Below are positions 53,358 through 63,335 of a stretch of 64,000 nt of DNA, piece by piece. Every line of letters begins with the position of its first letter. Position 1 is the stretch's first letter. Under the pieces are notes generated by a model. The model was not told where the DNA came from. It searched no databases and worked only from the letters and a program-made list of their open reading frames with translations. This DNA comes from JBGLNJ01 sp041300525. GTDB lineage: Bacteria > Chloroflexota > Anaerolineae > Fen-1058. The stretch covers positions 4,836,001 to 4,900,000 of the forward strand of contig JBGLNJ010000001.1 of NCBI GenBank assembly GCA_041300525.1. The letters run 5' to 3'. Position numbers and translations under genes: made by a program.

Positions 53358-56155
53358 TCACCGTGCCCTTTGATGGGGCTGAGCTGGTTGCCTTTGAACA
53401 GCCGCTTGAGTGACCCAAAGACACCCGGGTTAAAGTCTTCAATGGTGGCATTCTGCATATTTCTAGCCAGCTTGCCAAGATAGCTCATCATAGGCTGGGC
53501 ATTCAGAAAAAGCCGTTTCAGAGCAAAGTTGACGATGAGTTTGACGCCTGCTCCGGCGCTTTTTGCAATGATACTGGACAGGGCGATGTCTTCAGATAGT
53601 TCCGACATTGACGACCCGGATGCAAGTGGCTGGTCACCGATCTGTGCTACTGTGGATAGGCCCGTGTAGAGTGAGAGGTAATAAAACTGAAAGTACAAAA
53701 GTTGACCACGCGCCTCGTCGGCATCGCCAGCGTCATCAAAGGTATGTGCATAGCGACGCTCCAGTTCTAAAAAATATGTCTCAATCGGGCACGGTCCCCA
53801 CTTGACGCCAGAATAGGAATAGGGCATCCACTTGACCGCGGCCATCGTCTGCACCGGCTGTCCGCCGTCCGCGCCGAGGTCAAGCGTGAGTTGACGGCTG
53901 CCCACGGTCCAGGTCACAACGCTGCCCTGGCCCCAGGCGTCCAGGTTGGCGATGCGATAGTGATCCTCGCGCGCAAAGAGCAGCGTGGGTGTGACGGGCG
54001 ACGTGTTCCAGTACGGCGTGAATCTGGACAGCACCTGGTTCGTCGTCGTCATGGCGAGCGTCATCAACGCTTCGTCCTGGTGCGTATAGGTCGCCATCGT
54101 CACGGCGAGCGTGTTGGTGATGCCCCAGCGCTCTTGCTCGGAAACGCCGCCGTTCGTCGTCCGGTTAAAGCGGCGATAGAGTTCAGCCACGGTGAGGTCG
54201 CGCTGGCCGTTCGCGTTCACGCGCGCCGCCAGGAAGGTGCGGTCCAATCCATAGGTGAGCAATTGAAGCTGCGCGTCGTCATTGCGGTCGGGGTCTACCT
54301 GCGGGTCTTGGTAAATGACGGCCACGTCCGAGCCGTGATTCTCGCGCACATTGAGGCCGGTCAAGCGCCACTCGTCGGGATAGACGTGAACGATCTGCGG
54401 GTCGTTGCGCTTGCTGTAATGGGAACATACGCCGTTTGCGTATTCGTCGCACACGTCCACGAGCGCCTGCACCGTCCAGATCATTCTCACTTGTTGAGCC
54501 GCGCCCCACGCTGCGCCGGGCAGGTAAACCATCTTGCCGTAAAAGGCCACGCGCGCGCCGCCGCGATTGTCGGTGACAAGCTGCAGCGGAACATAGACGG
54601 CCTTTTTGTCCGTGCCGGGGTAAGGTTGAACGTGGATGCCGTACTGGCTTTGCAGGGTGCTGGTGGGCGGCAGGTTGTCCATCGAGCCGCTGATCATGAT
54701 CTCGAGCATCGGCAGCAGCTTGAGGTCGCCGTTGTTGCTTGGCCGGGGATCGAGGCTGTTGTCCAGATCGTAAAACGTCTTGCCGTCGTCGTCTTGAATC
54801 TGGCCTTGCCGGTCGCCTTGGGGCCAGTCCAACACGTTGTGGGCGTACCACAGATGCTGAGTGATCACCGGGTTGACCTGGAACTCGACGTAGGCAAACT
54901 TGCCGGGCGTCAGGCGATCAATGATCAGTGAGAAAGGCTGATCCTTGGTGAACGTCGTCGTGAGGATAGTGTGCGGAGACATGTCAAGGTTGTCGGGCAC
55001 GACGTCGTTGTCGTCGTCGCGGTCGAACAGATCGGGCGTGCCGTCGTCCTCCCAATCCCACGTGGCGTGCGCCGAGCCGGGCATGTTCCACTCGCGCCCA
55101 TCGTCAATGCCATCGCCGTTGCTATCCATTTCGAGCGGGTTGGTGTACCACGCGCGGCCCGCGTAGACAAAGCCTTGCACTTCGAGCGTGTCCGTGATCC
55201 AGTCGCCGTCGGTGTCCCAATCATTCGGATTCGTGCCGAGCAAATCTTCTTCGTAATCGGTGAGGCCGTCGCGATCCGAGTCGGTGTTGGGATCGGCCAC
55301 GAGCGGGCTTGCTGGGCGGCTCTCGACTCCGGCGGGATTGGTCCCCAGGAAAAGCTCCTGGACATCGCTAAAGCCGTCGCGGTCACTATCCTTGCCTGTG
55401 TCCGTGCGGATCACATTCAATGTCGCCGGGCCGGAAGCGGCCGCGGGCTTGGCCTGCAACTTGTCTTCGAGTGCGCGTTGCATCTCGCTTTCGCGTGCGC
55501 CATCATCCTGCGCACGCTGTCGAGTGGCGAGTCGTTCGACGTACTGCGCCGCCTGGACGGCCTGCAAGAGTGGCGAAAGGACCATCGAAGCGATCACGAC
55601 TATCACAATCGCGATGTAGACCTGCCTGGAACGGCTCAGGGCGATCAGGATGGTAAACAGGGCCAACATCGCCACAGCAATTACCGCAGGGCGCAGACCG
55701 TTGACCGCCGATGCCGAGAGACGGACGGCCATGGGTTGCCCACTGGCGACGATAGAAAAATTAAAGTCTACCGTGATGTCGGCCTTGACCTTGTCATCTT
55801 TGATCGCCGGGAAATCAAGGCGGAGTATTTGCCGCATTGGCAGGCCGGACGAATCCACCCATAGCTCGCCCTCGCCCGTCATGTTGACGTACTGCTGGGG
55901 CAAGTCCAGACTCAGGCCGGGCGGAAGCTCACCCGAGGCCGTCATGCGCCGCTCGAGTTTATCGCGCACGTAAGCGGCAAAGCTGCGGCCATCAATGCGG
56001 AAGGTATAGCAAGAAAAAGTGACGCCGGCGCGTGTCTCGGTTCCTTGCTCGACGACATCGCGCACGGCAGCGAGGTAAGCCATGAAATCGCCTTCGGGAG
56101 CAAACAGGCCGCTAAAGTCGTTGATCTCTTGCCAGTCTTCTTGCCCTCCTCGGCG
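53358..56155 (-). pseudogene. large surface protein with thrombospondin type 3 Ca-binding repeats, both ends truncated
   Basis: About 930 residues. The N-terminal part carries a lipoprotein-like extracytoplasmic region (GVTFSCYTFRIDGRSFAAYV; GEGELWVDSSGLPMRQILRL) and two hydrophobic segments (AVIAVAMLALFTILIALS; AIVIVVIASMVLSPLLQAV). Asp-rich repeats follow: DSDRDGFSDVQELFLGTNP, NTDSDRDGLTDYEEDLLGTN, DTDGDWITDTLEVQG, DSNGDGIDDGREW. A long beta-rich region comes next. Such proteins are exported and calcium-stabilised; in Chloroflexota they often adjoin Rhs proteins. The reading starts at about 56155 (antisense to an MFS tail) and stops at about 53358. Confidence 0.8.
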
Positions 56156-56302
56156 CAGGGATTGGCCGGGCTGTTGGGCGACCCGCATTTCTTGGGCGTG
56201 CAGGGTGTCTTTATCAGCGCGGGCGTCATCACGCTGACCTCGGGCATTGCCTCCGTCTATGCCTTGCGTGGAGCCGTTCGGAGAATTGCGAATGTCGAAT
56301 GA
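56150..56302 (+). pseudogene. MFS transporter, C-terminal sliver (last helix)
   Basis: About 50 residues: LAGLLGDPHFLGVQGVFISA, GVITLTSGIASVYALRGAVR, then RIANVE and TGA. It reads as the final loop, TM12 and tail of a major facilitator. The stop codon lies inside a GAATG repeat. The rest of the gene is gone; the antisense TSP3 protein starts at the same place. Confidence 0.55.
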
Positions 56303-56611
56303 CGAATGGCGAATGACAAGCAACGAGCGATGAATGTCAAACGCCGGACAGCGCAGGGCTGTTCCAGGGCGCTTCAGCGCCCTTTGCGCTTTCAGCCCGA
56401 CGATTCACACTTGCACCTGCGGTGCAGTGCAGGTGTCGTCGGGCGCGAGTGCTATTGGCTGGAATTGCTGGAAGAATTGAGGTTGCAGGACCCGGAACTG
56501 CCACGACTGAAAAGTGGAGGCAACCAACTGGTTGCCTCCAAGAAAACAGCACGGGGAAATGTCGAATGTCGAATCGAATTCGCCATTCGTAAATCGTCAT
56601 TCGCCATTCGT
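56302..56611. repeat. about 310-bp intergenic flanked by ACGAATGGCGAATGAC inverted repeats
   Basis: Perfect 16-bp arms, ACGAATGGCGAATGAC (56302-56317) and GTCATTCGCCATTCGT (56596-56611), bracket the region. Inside are hairpins GGGCGCT-TC-AGCGCCC (56367-56382, followed by TTTGCGCTTTC) and GGAGGCAACCA-AC-TGGTTGCCTCC (56516-56539). The right arm overlaps the 3' end of the histidine kinase gene and supplies its last codons and stop; the left arm follows the stop of the MFS sliver. No gene is seen inside. Confidence 0.75.
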
Positions 56612-58928
56612 AATTTCCACCGGCAACAGAATCGTAAAGGTCGTTCCCTCGCCCCTCTGGCTCGTCACCGTCATCTGCCCACCGTGCGCCTCGATGATGG
56701 TATAGCTGATGGATAACCCCAACGCGGTCTTGTCCGGGCGGGTCGTCGTGAAGGGCTCGAAAATGTGCGGCAGGATCTCGGGCGGTATCCCATCACCCGT
56801 ATCGCTGACCTCGACGCGCACCGCCGGCCGCGCCGGGCCGTCTCGAGTCTGCATTCGATCCCGCCCCATGCGCACGCGCAGCGTCCCACCGTGCGTCCCC
56901 CCTGCCGCAGGGGCAGCCATCGCGTCCACCGCATTCAGCACCAGGTTCAACAAGACTTGCTGGAGTTCGTCGGCGTTGGCCTGAACCAGCGGCAAATCGC
57001 CCACCTGCCCCTGCTCGACTGCGATGTTGCCGTGCCTCAACTGGGTGTCCGCCAATGCCAGCACAGCTTCCAGCACCGCGCGCACATCGGTGGGATGCAT
57101 GGCCTGGCCCGCCGGGCGGTAAAACTCGCGCACGCGCCGCACGATGTTTGCGATGCGCTCGGAGGATTGTCCGGCGATGCCCACGTAACGTTTGAGCTTC
57201 TCCGGGCGCAAGCCGCCCTCCACCTCCTCCTCGATCAACGTCAAGCTGCCCTGAATCGCCTGCAGCGGGTTGTTGATCTCGTGCGAGATCGAGCCGAGCA
57301 GCCGGCCCAGGGCCGCCATCTTTTCGGACTGGAGCAACTGCGCCTGCGATTCTTGAAGGCGGCGGAACTGCTCCCGCTCGGCCTGATACAGCCGCGCGTT
57401 CTCCAATGCCGCCGCCACCTGATCCGCAAACGTCGCCAGCACCTGCACTTCGTCCTCGCTGATGTGGCCTTTCGTCTGTCTGTCGTAACCGGTCTCGATA
57501 ACACCGATGACTCGGTCACGGATCTTGATCGGCATAAAGATGCGCAGCAGCCGCTCGTGGCCGAAGCGATCCCAGATTTCACAGTTGAACCGTTCGTCCC
57601 ATTCTCCGATGATTTCGGTTCTGCCGGTGCGGCAAATGTCGGTCAAGATGTCGGGCTGATCTAGAGAATACTGGGCCATCTGAATCCATTCCGGGAAAAG
57701 GTCGAACTGGCCGCCCCAGATGCCGTGCCGGACGCCCACGCGCCGAGCAGCCTCATCCACTGTGGAAATGGTGGCATACTCGTAGCCGAGCGTTCGGTAG
57801 GCGGCCTCCAACATGGCCCGCATCAAAGGCTCCTCTTCCAGGGAAGAGGAAAGGGCGCGGCTCACTTCGTACAAGGCTTGCATGCGTTGAGCGGATTTTT
57901 GCGTTTCGGTGAACAAGCGGGCGTTCTCCAACGCAATGGCCGCCTGGTCGGCGAACGCGCGCAGCCGCTCGACGTGCACCGGCCCGAAAAAGCCCGGCGT
58001 GGCAGCATCTACGTTGAGGAAACCCACCACCCTGCCGCGTGTGCGGATCGGCGCACTGGCGAAAGAACGTACCCATTCCGATTGCGACATCTGAACCCAA
58101 TTCGGGTCGGCGCGTGTATCGGGAATGACCATCGGCTCGCCCGTTTCGACCATTTGCTTTAGGCTCGCCGTAGTGGCGATTGAAAAAGCCACGTGCGCCG
58201 GAGCTTCGCCAAAGCGCTCATAGCCTCGCCAGCGGGCAATGACGGCGTGACCGTCCTTGACGAGCATCACATCGGCCGCATCGTTGGGTACCACGTGGCT
58301 CACCTGTTCCAGGATGCGATCCAGCACAGTGTCCACATCCAACGTCGAGACCAGCGTCGCGCCAATCTCGCGCAGCGTCTCGGCCAGCTCGCGCTGCTCC
58401 CGCTCCGCCTGATACAGCCTGGCGTTATCCAGGGCAATCAGCGCGAGTTGGGCGAAACGGCTCAAAAGCTCAACGTCGTCGCCCCCAAACGTCAGGTTGG
58501 GTTCAATGTGAGCTATGACGATCACACCAACCACCTGCTCGCCGGACTTGAGCGGCACCCCCATCACGGCCCGGATTTCGCCGAGAGGCGCATCCGGCAA
58601 GCGGCCCGGCCACATGTCGTAATCCTTCACGACCAGCGGTTGGCCGGTTTGCCAGACCTGGCCGGTCAGGCCATCGCCGGGTCTGATTGGATCAAGCGGC
58701 TTGACGCCAAAAATACCCACGCCCACTTTCCATTTGATCTCTGTCTCACCCGGCTCTGCCAGGTAAATGTAACCGTGCGATGTGCCCAACAGTTGCGCCG
58801 CCCGCGTCACGATGTTTTCGAGCACGTCATCCAACTCGAGCCGCTTCATCAGTCCCAAAGTGGTCTCGTGCAGCGCGGACAGGTACTCGTTCTGCCGGCG
58901 CAACGCTTCTTCGGCCCGCTTGCGCTTG
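56597..58928 (-). pseudogene. multi-GAF sensor histidine kinase, 5'-truncated
   Basis: About 775 residues. Three GAF domains (TSHGYIYLAEPGETEIKWKV; PNDAADVMLVKDGHAVIARW; YEYATISTVDEAARRVGVRH), a coiled linker (LQESQAQLLQSEKMAALGRL), HisKA GSISHEINNPLQAIQGSLTL, and HATPase with LLNLVLNAVDAMAAP, DTGDGIPPEILPHIFEPFTT, TALGLSISYTIIEAHGGQ and GEGTTFTILLPV. It is a paralogue of the kinase at 25498-27711 (both have a QNEYLxAL…ET…ENIVxRAxQLLGT segment). The start is lost at about 58928 where the aminotransferase is cut; MAKRKRAEEALRR may be partly native. Confidence 0.88.
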
Positions 58929-58934
58929 GCCACA

Positions 58935-59775
58935 TGTGCCGGTCCAGCGCATCCAGCATCGCGTCGAGCCGGGGACGATAGAGCGCCTTGAGGTCGGCAA
59001 TGTGTGGTTCGAGCCAGCCGCGCCGCTCGTACTCGTAGGCAATGGCCTGGTTCAGGTAACTGGGATTGATATAGGTGTCTTCGGCCATGCGCGCCAGCCT
59101 GTCGGCCAGGGCCTCGGGCGCGATGACATAGCCCACGCGCAAGCCGGGGCTGATCAACTTGCTATACGACGACATCTTGAGCACACGCTCGGGCGCAAAC
59201 TCAAAGAGAGTCGGCACATCCTGGCCTCGGTAGCGCAGGCGACGGTAAGGCGAGTCTTCGATGATGTAGAAATCGTACTGCCGCGCCAGGCCCGCGATCC
59301 GCCGGCGCGTCTCGGCCGGCATGACCTGGCCGCTGGGATTCTGGAAATCGGGGATGACGTAAAACAGAGCGGGCCGCTCGCCGCGTTCGAGCCGGGCCTC
59401 GACCTCGTCAACGTTCGGGCCACTCTCGCCCAGCGGAAAGCCGATCAATTGCCCGCCCGCGCGGCGCAGGACCGTCAGCGCGCGGTCATAGGACGGCTCT
59501 TCGACGTACACCACATCGCCGGGCCGGATCATCACGCGCCCGCACAGGTCTTGCAATTGAAGCGAGCCTTGTCCGATCAGGACTCGATGCGGGTCCACGC
59601 CCGCCTCGCGCGCGATCAGCTCGCGCAGCGGCGCAAAGCCGCGCGAGGGGCCGTACTGGAGCACCACGTCGCTGTGCTGCAACAGCACGGCTTGCGCGCA
59701 TTCGGCCAATTGTTGAGGCCGAAAGCTTTCAACGGCGGGCACGCCCCGCGTCAACTTGATAGGTTTGTCTGCCAT
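58935..59775 (-). pseudogene. PLP-dependent aminotransferase (MocR/2-aminoadipate type), 3'-truncated
   Basis: The first 280 residues of a fold-type I aminotransferase: LQYGPSRGFAPLRELIAREA, GDVVYVEEPSYDRALTVLR, LFYVIPDFQNPSGQVMPAET and the PLP-Lys motif MSSYSKLISPGLRVGYVIAP. The start is the ATG at 59775. The small C-terminal domain is missing: after RLDAMLDALDRHM the reading joins the GAF kinase at about 58935. It follows the IclR gene by 35 bases on the same strand, so it may belong to an amino-acid catabolic operon. Confidence 0.88.
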
Positions 59776-59810
59776 CACTATGCCTTTGCTCCACACATGG
59801 GTAGCGCAAG

Positions 59811-60584
59811 CTAGAGCCGAGTTCTCAGGCTCAAGAGTTCCGTTATCTCGTCGGCGGCCTGGCAACACCGCACAGCATGTTGCCGCATCGCTTCTTTGCT
59901 ATAACGCAGCGTTGGCCCAGCCAGACCAATCGCCCCCACCACCTGGCCGTTCCAGTCGCGAATCGGCGCGGCAACGCCCCACGCGCCCATGTCGGTCTCT
60001 TCGAGGCTCTGGGCATATCCGCGTTCACGAATCCGCGCCAGCTCGGCTTTGAGCTTGTCGGGGTCCGTGAGGGTGTTGGTGCACAGTTTGGGCAGGCCCT
60101 TGTCGCGGATGATCGCCTGGGTTTCCGGCTCGGGCAGATAGGCCATCAATATCTTTGACGAAGCGCCCGCATGACAGGCCCGGCGCGCGCCGACTTCGAG
60201 CGTCAAGCGCACGTGATGACTGGTCTCGACCTTGTCGGTGCAGATGACTTCGTGGTTGTGATAGACGGTCAGGATCGTCGTCTCGCCCGTTTCGCCGGCG
60301 AGCGTGTGCATGATAGGCCGGGCAATGTGGCGCAGGCCGGTGCTTTCGGCGGCCAGGCTGCCCCAGATAAAGAGGCGATGCCCCAAACGCCATTTTCTGT
60401 CGTCGGCGTCGCGGCGCAAGATGCCGTGCACTTCGAGGCCGACCAGGAAGCGATGCAAGGTGCTTTTGGGCAAATCGAGTTCAGCGGCCAGCTCCGCCAA
60501 AGACCAGGTTGACCGCTCGGGCGAAAAGCATTCGAGCACTCGAACGAGCCGATCAATGGTTTTGACTTGCGAAGAATCATCCAT
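59811..60584 (-). CDS. IclR-family transcriptional regulator
   Basis: 257 residues, complete. The N-terminal winged helix reads KTIDRLVRVLECFSPERSTW, SLAELAAELDLPKSTLHRFL and GLEVHGILRRDADDRKWRLG. The effector domain follows (GARRACHAGASSKILMAYLP; SLEETDMGAWGVAAPIRDWN; VVGAIGLAGP). Family members bind small organic acids or amino-acid derivatives and often repress their own promoter. The 23-bp palindrome at 60634-60656, immediately downstream of its promoter, is a likely autoregulatory operator. The downstream aminotransferase is probably in its operon. Confidence 0.93.
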   Translation of the reverse strand: MDDSSQVKTIDRLVRVLECFSPERSTWSLAELAAELDLPKSTLHRFLVGLEVHGILRRDADDRKWRLGHRLFIWGSLAAESTGLRHIARPIMHTLAGETGETTILTVYHNHEVICTDKVETSHHVRLTLEVGARRACHAGASSKILMAYLPEPETQAIIRDKGLPKLCTNTLTDPDKLKAELARIRERGYAQSLEETDMGAWGVAAPIRDWNGQVVGAIGLAGPTLRYSKEAMRQHAVRCCQAADEITELLSLRTRL

Positions 60585-60633
60585 GATATGTCACCGAGGA
60601 AATCAGAGCCACGCAAGAGACCCCGATCACATG

Positions 60634-60656
60634 CGATTCCACATATTGGAATCGCA
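60634..60656. promoter_or_regulatory. palindromic IclR-type operator
   Basis: GCGATTCCA-CATAT-TGGAATCGC: perfect 9-bp arms around a 5-bp centre. The TTCCA/TGGAA core resembles known IclR-family sites. It lies 9 bases downstream of the IclR -10, covering the start of transcription, as expected for repression. Confidence 0.7.
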
Positions 60657-60665
60657 TTCTATTAT

Positions 60666-60694
60666 ATTGTATCAAATCTCTCGCAGACTGTCAA
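60666..60694 (-). promoter_or_regulatory. sigma-70-type promoter of the IclR gene
   Basis: On the minus strand a consensus TTGACA (60694-60689) and TACAAT (60671-60666) are separated by 17 bases, about 82 bases upstream of the IclR ATG and next to the palindromic operator. Confidence 0.75.
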
Positions 60695-60711
60695 CTGCCC
60701 CACACCGCGCG

Positions 60712-61702
60712 CTATGCGCTGCCAAAATGCCGTCCGCCGATTTCCACCCACGTGCCCATCTGTCGAGCCTGAGCTTGCTCGAAAATGCGCTGGGCGGCGG
60801 CCAGGTCTTCAATCGCAATCCCCAGCGACTTGAACAACGTGATCTCGTCTTCCGACACACGCCCGGCGATGCTTCCGGTCAGAATCTCGCCGATCTCGCC
60901 CACAATGTGCCGGTCGTCAATCGCGCCTTCGCCTTTGGGGATGAGAAACTCACCCGCTTCTGCGAGGGTGGACTCGCGCCGGTCCACGTACAGGCGCGAC
61001 TGGACCACCGCCTTGGTATCCAACTCGCGCGAGGCCGGCGTGAACGCGCCGACGGCGTTGATGTGCGCGCCCGGCGCAATCCATTCGCCCAGCACGATGG
61101 GTTGCCTGGCCGTCGTCACCGTGCAGATGAGGCTGGCGCCGGCCACCGCATCTTGAGCCGATTCCATCACCTGGATTGGAATGCCGTGCCGCTTGGATTC
61201 CCTGTCAGCAAACTGATACGCGCCCTCCAGCGGCAGGCTGAATACGCGCACGCGGCGAATCGGGCGGACGCACAGCATCGCCTCGAGATGCGTGCGCGCC
61301 TGGGTCCCCGCGCCAATGATTGCCAGGTCATCGGCGTCGGGACGCGCCAGCAGCTTGGTGGCCACGGCGCTCACCGCCGCCGTGCGGATGGCCGTGACGG
61401 CGGTGCCATCCACAATCGCCTGGAGCAGACCGCGCCGTCCATCGAACAGCAGCACGACGCCCTGATGCGAGTCGTACTCGGTGCCATAATTGCCGGGGAA
61501 CGCGGCGATGACTTTGACGCCCATAGACGCGCTCGATGCGCCGCCGAGGTAGGACGGCATCAGGCCCATCAAGTTCTGCCCGTCCGGCAAGATCATCATG
61601 GTGCGCAGCGGCAAGAGCGCTTGCCCTTGCGCCAGCGATGTAAGCGCATCCTCCATCACGCCGATGCACTCGCGCATGGGCAATAAAGCCGATACCTGAT
61701 CC
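60712..61702 (-). CDS. ornithine cyclodeaminase/mu-crystallin-family dehydrogenase, N-terminal residues replaced
   Basis: About 325 family-like residues: VSALLPMRECIGVMEDALTS, GGASSASMGVKVIAAFPGNY, then the dinucleotide-binding site DLAIIGAGTQARTHLEAML and a C-terminal region with DDRHIVGEIGEILTGSIAGR and ITLFKSLGIAIEDLAAAQRI. Family members are NAD(P)-dependent enzymes acting on amino or imino acids. The domain is nearly complete, but its first residues are fused in frame to a sigma-factor start at about 61702. The genomic link to IclR and an aminotransferase fits amino-acid metabolism. Confidence 0.85.
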
Positions 61703-61785
61703 TGGTTGGCAGCGTCATAGATTTCGCCGAGAGCTTGCTCGTCAAACGCTCTCGCTCGGTTGAGTAGAGTCTCGTCCTGATTCAC
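61702..61785 (-). pseudogene. sigma-70 N-terminal sliver fused in frame to ornithine cyclodeaminase
   Basis: The GTG at 61785 opens NQDETLLNRARAFDEQALGE and IYDAAN, which reads as the start of an ECF sigma region 2 (…ALGEIYD then normally R/HYxP…). After 28 residues it continues in frame as the cyclodeaminase. The upstream sequence up to 61990 is therefore probably the promoter region of a lost sigma gene. Confidence 0.6.
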
Positions 61786-62022
61786 GTTTGCGCCCGGCGC
61801 ACAGGTTGGCAGGCCGCTGCGACCTGTGTTGTGTTTCTATAATATAGACGCAGTAGCCGCCCATCGGATACGGGTACGGCCATCTCTGACCAATTTTCAA
61901 AATGGTGTGCGGCAGGCCGTATCCCTGGCACACTTGTACCGTCTACAATAATAGCCCTTGTCTGGAAATCTGCCAGCACTGAAAACGCAAAGAGAGGGAA
62001 GACGACAATCGCTTCCCTCTCT
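61786..62022 (-). terminator. intergenic region with terminator for the 62039-62539 gene
   Basis: The inverted repeat AGAGAGGGAAG (61991-62001) and CTTCCCTCTCT (62012-62022) forms an 11-bp perfect stem. Read on the minus strand it is followed by TTTGCGTTTTC, a weak T-tract, 17 bases after the gene's stop. The remaining intergenic sequence to 61786 shows a CTATAATATAG string, possibly a -10, and no gene. Confidence 0.65.
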
Positions 62023-62038
62023 TGTCTGGTGAGCCAAC

Positions 62039-62539
62039 CTAGCCGCCGTTGCGTTGTCCGCGCCCGGCCCAGCCGGGCCGTCCGGTCGCATCCCGCAAGG
62101 CAACCGACTTGCCATTGGTCAGGTTGTTCATCTGACTAACTTCAAACACGCCGGACTGATAGAACCCCGTCAACGTCACCTGATCGCCGACCTGCGCCGA
62201 GAAATTGGCTCCCAGCGCGTATTGCCAGGGGCGATTCTCCACGGTCACTTGCTCGCCGTTGCTGGTCTGCACGAGAAGCGTGGTGTTGTCCACGCTCACC
62301 ACCGTGCCCTTAAGCGTCAGCCCGTCGGCAACTTGAGTTTGGCCTGCGCCGAGTTGATCTGCGTTGCCACGTCCTTGACCACGCCCCTTAAGGGTATCCT
62401 GGGGATGGCCGCCTCGACCTTGACCTTGGCCATGCGTCTCTGCGGTTCCGACCTTGACATTCGTCCGGTTGATCGCACCTGCTACCAGGATTCCGATCAA
62501 TCCGACTACCAGCGTTCCCACGAGAATCTTCTTGAACAT
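62039..62539 (-). CDS. secreted or membrane-anchored DUF5666-like OB-fold protein
   Basis: 166 residues. An N-terminal signal or anchor (MFKKILVGTLVVGLIGILVA) precedes a Gly/Gln/His-rich low-complexity linker (HGQGQGRGGHPQDTLKGRGQ) and a small beta-barrel-like domain (LTLKGTVVSVDNTTLLVQTS; QVTVENRPWQYALG; VGDQVTLTGFYQ). The pattern of KGTVVSV…VGDxVTLTG repeats is typical of DUF5666-like domains. It lies 57 bases downstream of the DUF4405 membrane protein on the same strand, probably co-transcribed. It may be a periplasmic partner of that electron-transfer-like protein. Confidence 0.75.
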   Translation of the reverse strand: MFKKILVGTLVVGLIGILVAGAINRTNVKVGTAETHGQGQGRGGHPQDTLKGRGQGRGNADQLGAGQTQVADGLTLKGTVVSVDNTTLLVQTSNGEQVTVENRPWQYALGANFSAQVGDQVTLTGFYQSGVFEVSQMNNLTNGKSVALRDATGRPGWAGRGQRNGG

Positions 62540-62596
62540 ATTGTTTCCTCTCTTTTCTTGAATGCAGACATGCTGCGAAGCGTGCCTGCGTACGGT

Positions 62597-63220
62597 TTAG
62601 ATATTGGCTATTGCTGTTGCCGTGTTTTCTTTGGGCTGCTGCCACAGCGAGAGAAAGAACCGGCTGGTCACGTTCGTCACCCAACGCCAGTGAATCCACA
62701 AGTGTACGATCACCGCGCCGATCATGATGACGCCAGTCCACGTGTGAATCAAATCCCAGGCGGCGCTGTTGAACAGGATCACGGGGCTGCTGCTCCTGCC
62801 TTCCGACGGCCAGATGAAAAAGTAAAGGCCCGAGACCGCCGTCAACAGAAAGCTGATCGCCACGATTGCGTCCACGACGACGTTGAGTGTGGCGCCGCGA
62901 GACAGGCCCGATCCTTTGGCCGTGATGGCATTGACGACGCGCCGGGTCATCATCTTGACCCACTGCCAGTGGATGGCAAAGTGAATGATGGCGGCGACGA
63001 TCATGGCGACGCCCGTCCAGGTGTGCAGGTCATCCCACGTGTGCCGGTCGAACAAAAGCGTGACTCCGTACATGGGGTTGCGCCCACCCTGATAGCCGCC
63101 CGAAGGCAGAAACATAAAGTAGATGCCCGACAGCGAAGCCAGCAGGCCGCCCAGCAAGACCGTCAGGTCAATCAGCCAGTTGGTTCGAGTCTGTAAAGAC
63201 ATGGTGATTTTCTTGGACAT
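62597..63220 (-). CDS. DUF4405/cytochrome b561-like four-helix membrane protein
   Basis: 207 residues. Two repeated halves each contain a helix pair with conserved His: WDDLHTWTGVAMIVAAIIHF and AIHWQWVKMM, then WDLIHTWTGVIMIGAVIVHL and WIHWRWVTNV. The HTWTG and HxxxHW histidines could ligate b-type haems, as in membrane cytochromes, which is inference from the pattern. The internal duplication is obvious. Its partner downstream is the secreted 62039-62539 protein. The ATG at 63220 follows AAGGAGC. Complete. Confidence 0.85.
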   Translation of the reverse strand: MSKKITMSLQTRTNWLIDLTVLLGGLLASLSGIYFMFLPSGGYQGGRNPMYGVTLLFDRHTWDDLHTWTGVAMIVAAIIHFAIHWQWVKMMTRRVVNAITAKGSGLSRGATLNVVVDAIVAISFLLTAVSGLYFFIWPSEGRSSSPVILFNSAAWDLIHTWTGVIMIGAVIVHLWIHWRWVTNVTSRFFLSLWQQPKENTATAIANI

Positions 63221-63335
63221 GGATGTTGCTCCTTGTAGTGTTGTACGAGAACATGGTTCTCGTGTGTACTGTCTCTATGATAGCCAATCCGTATGGAGAA
63301 AATGTGAAGAACTTGCAAGGCTATTGTGAAGATTG

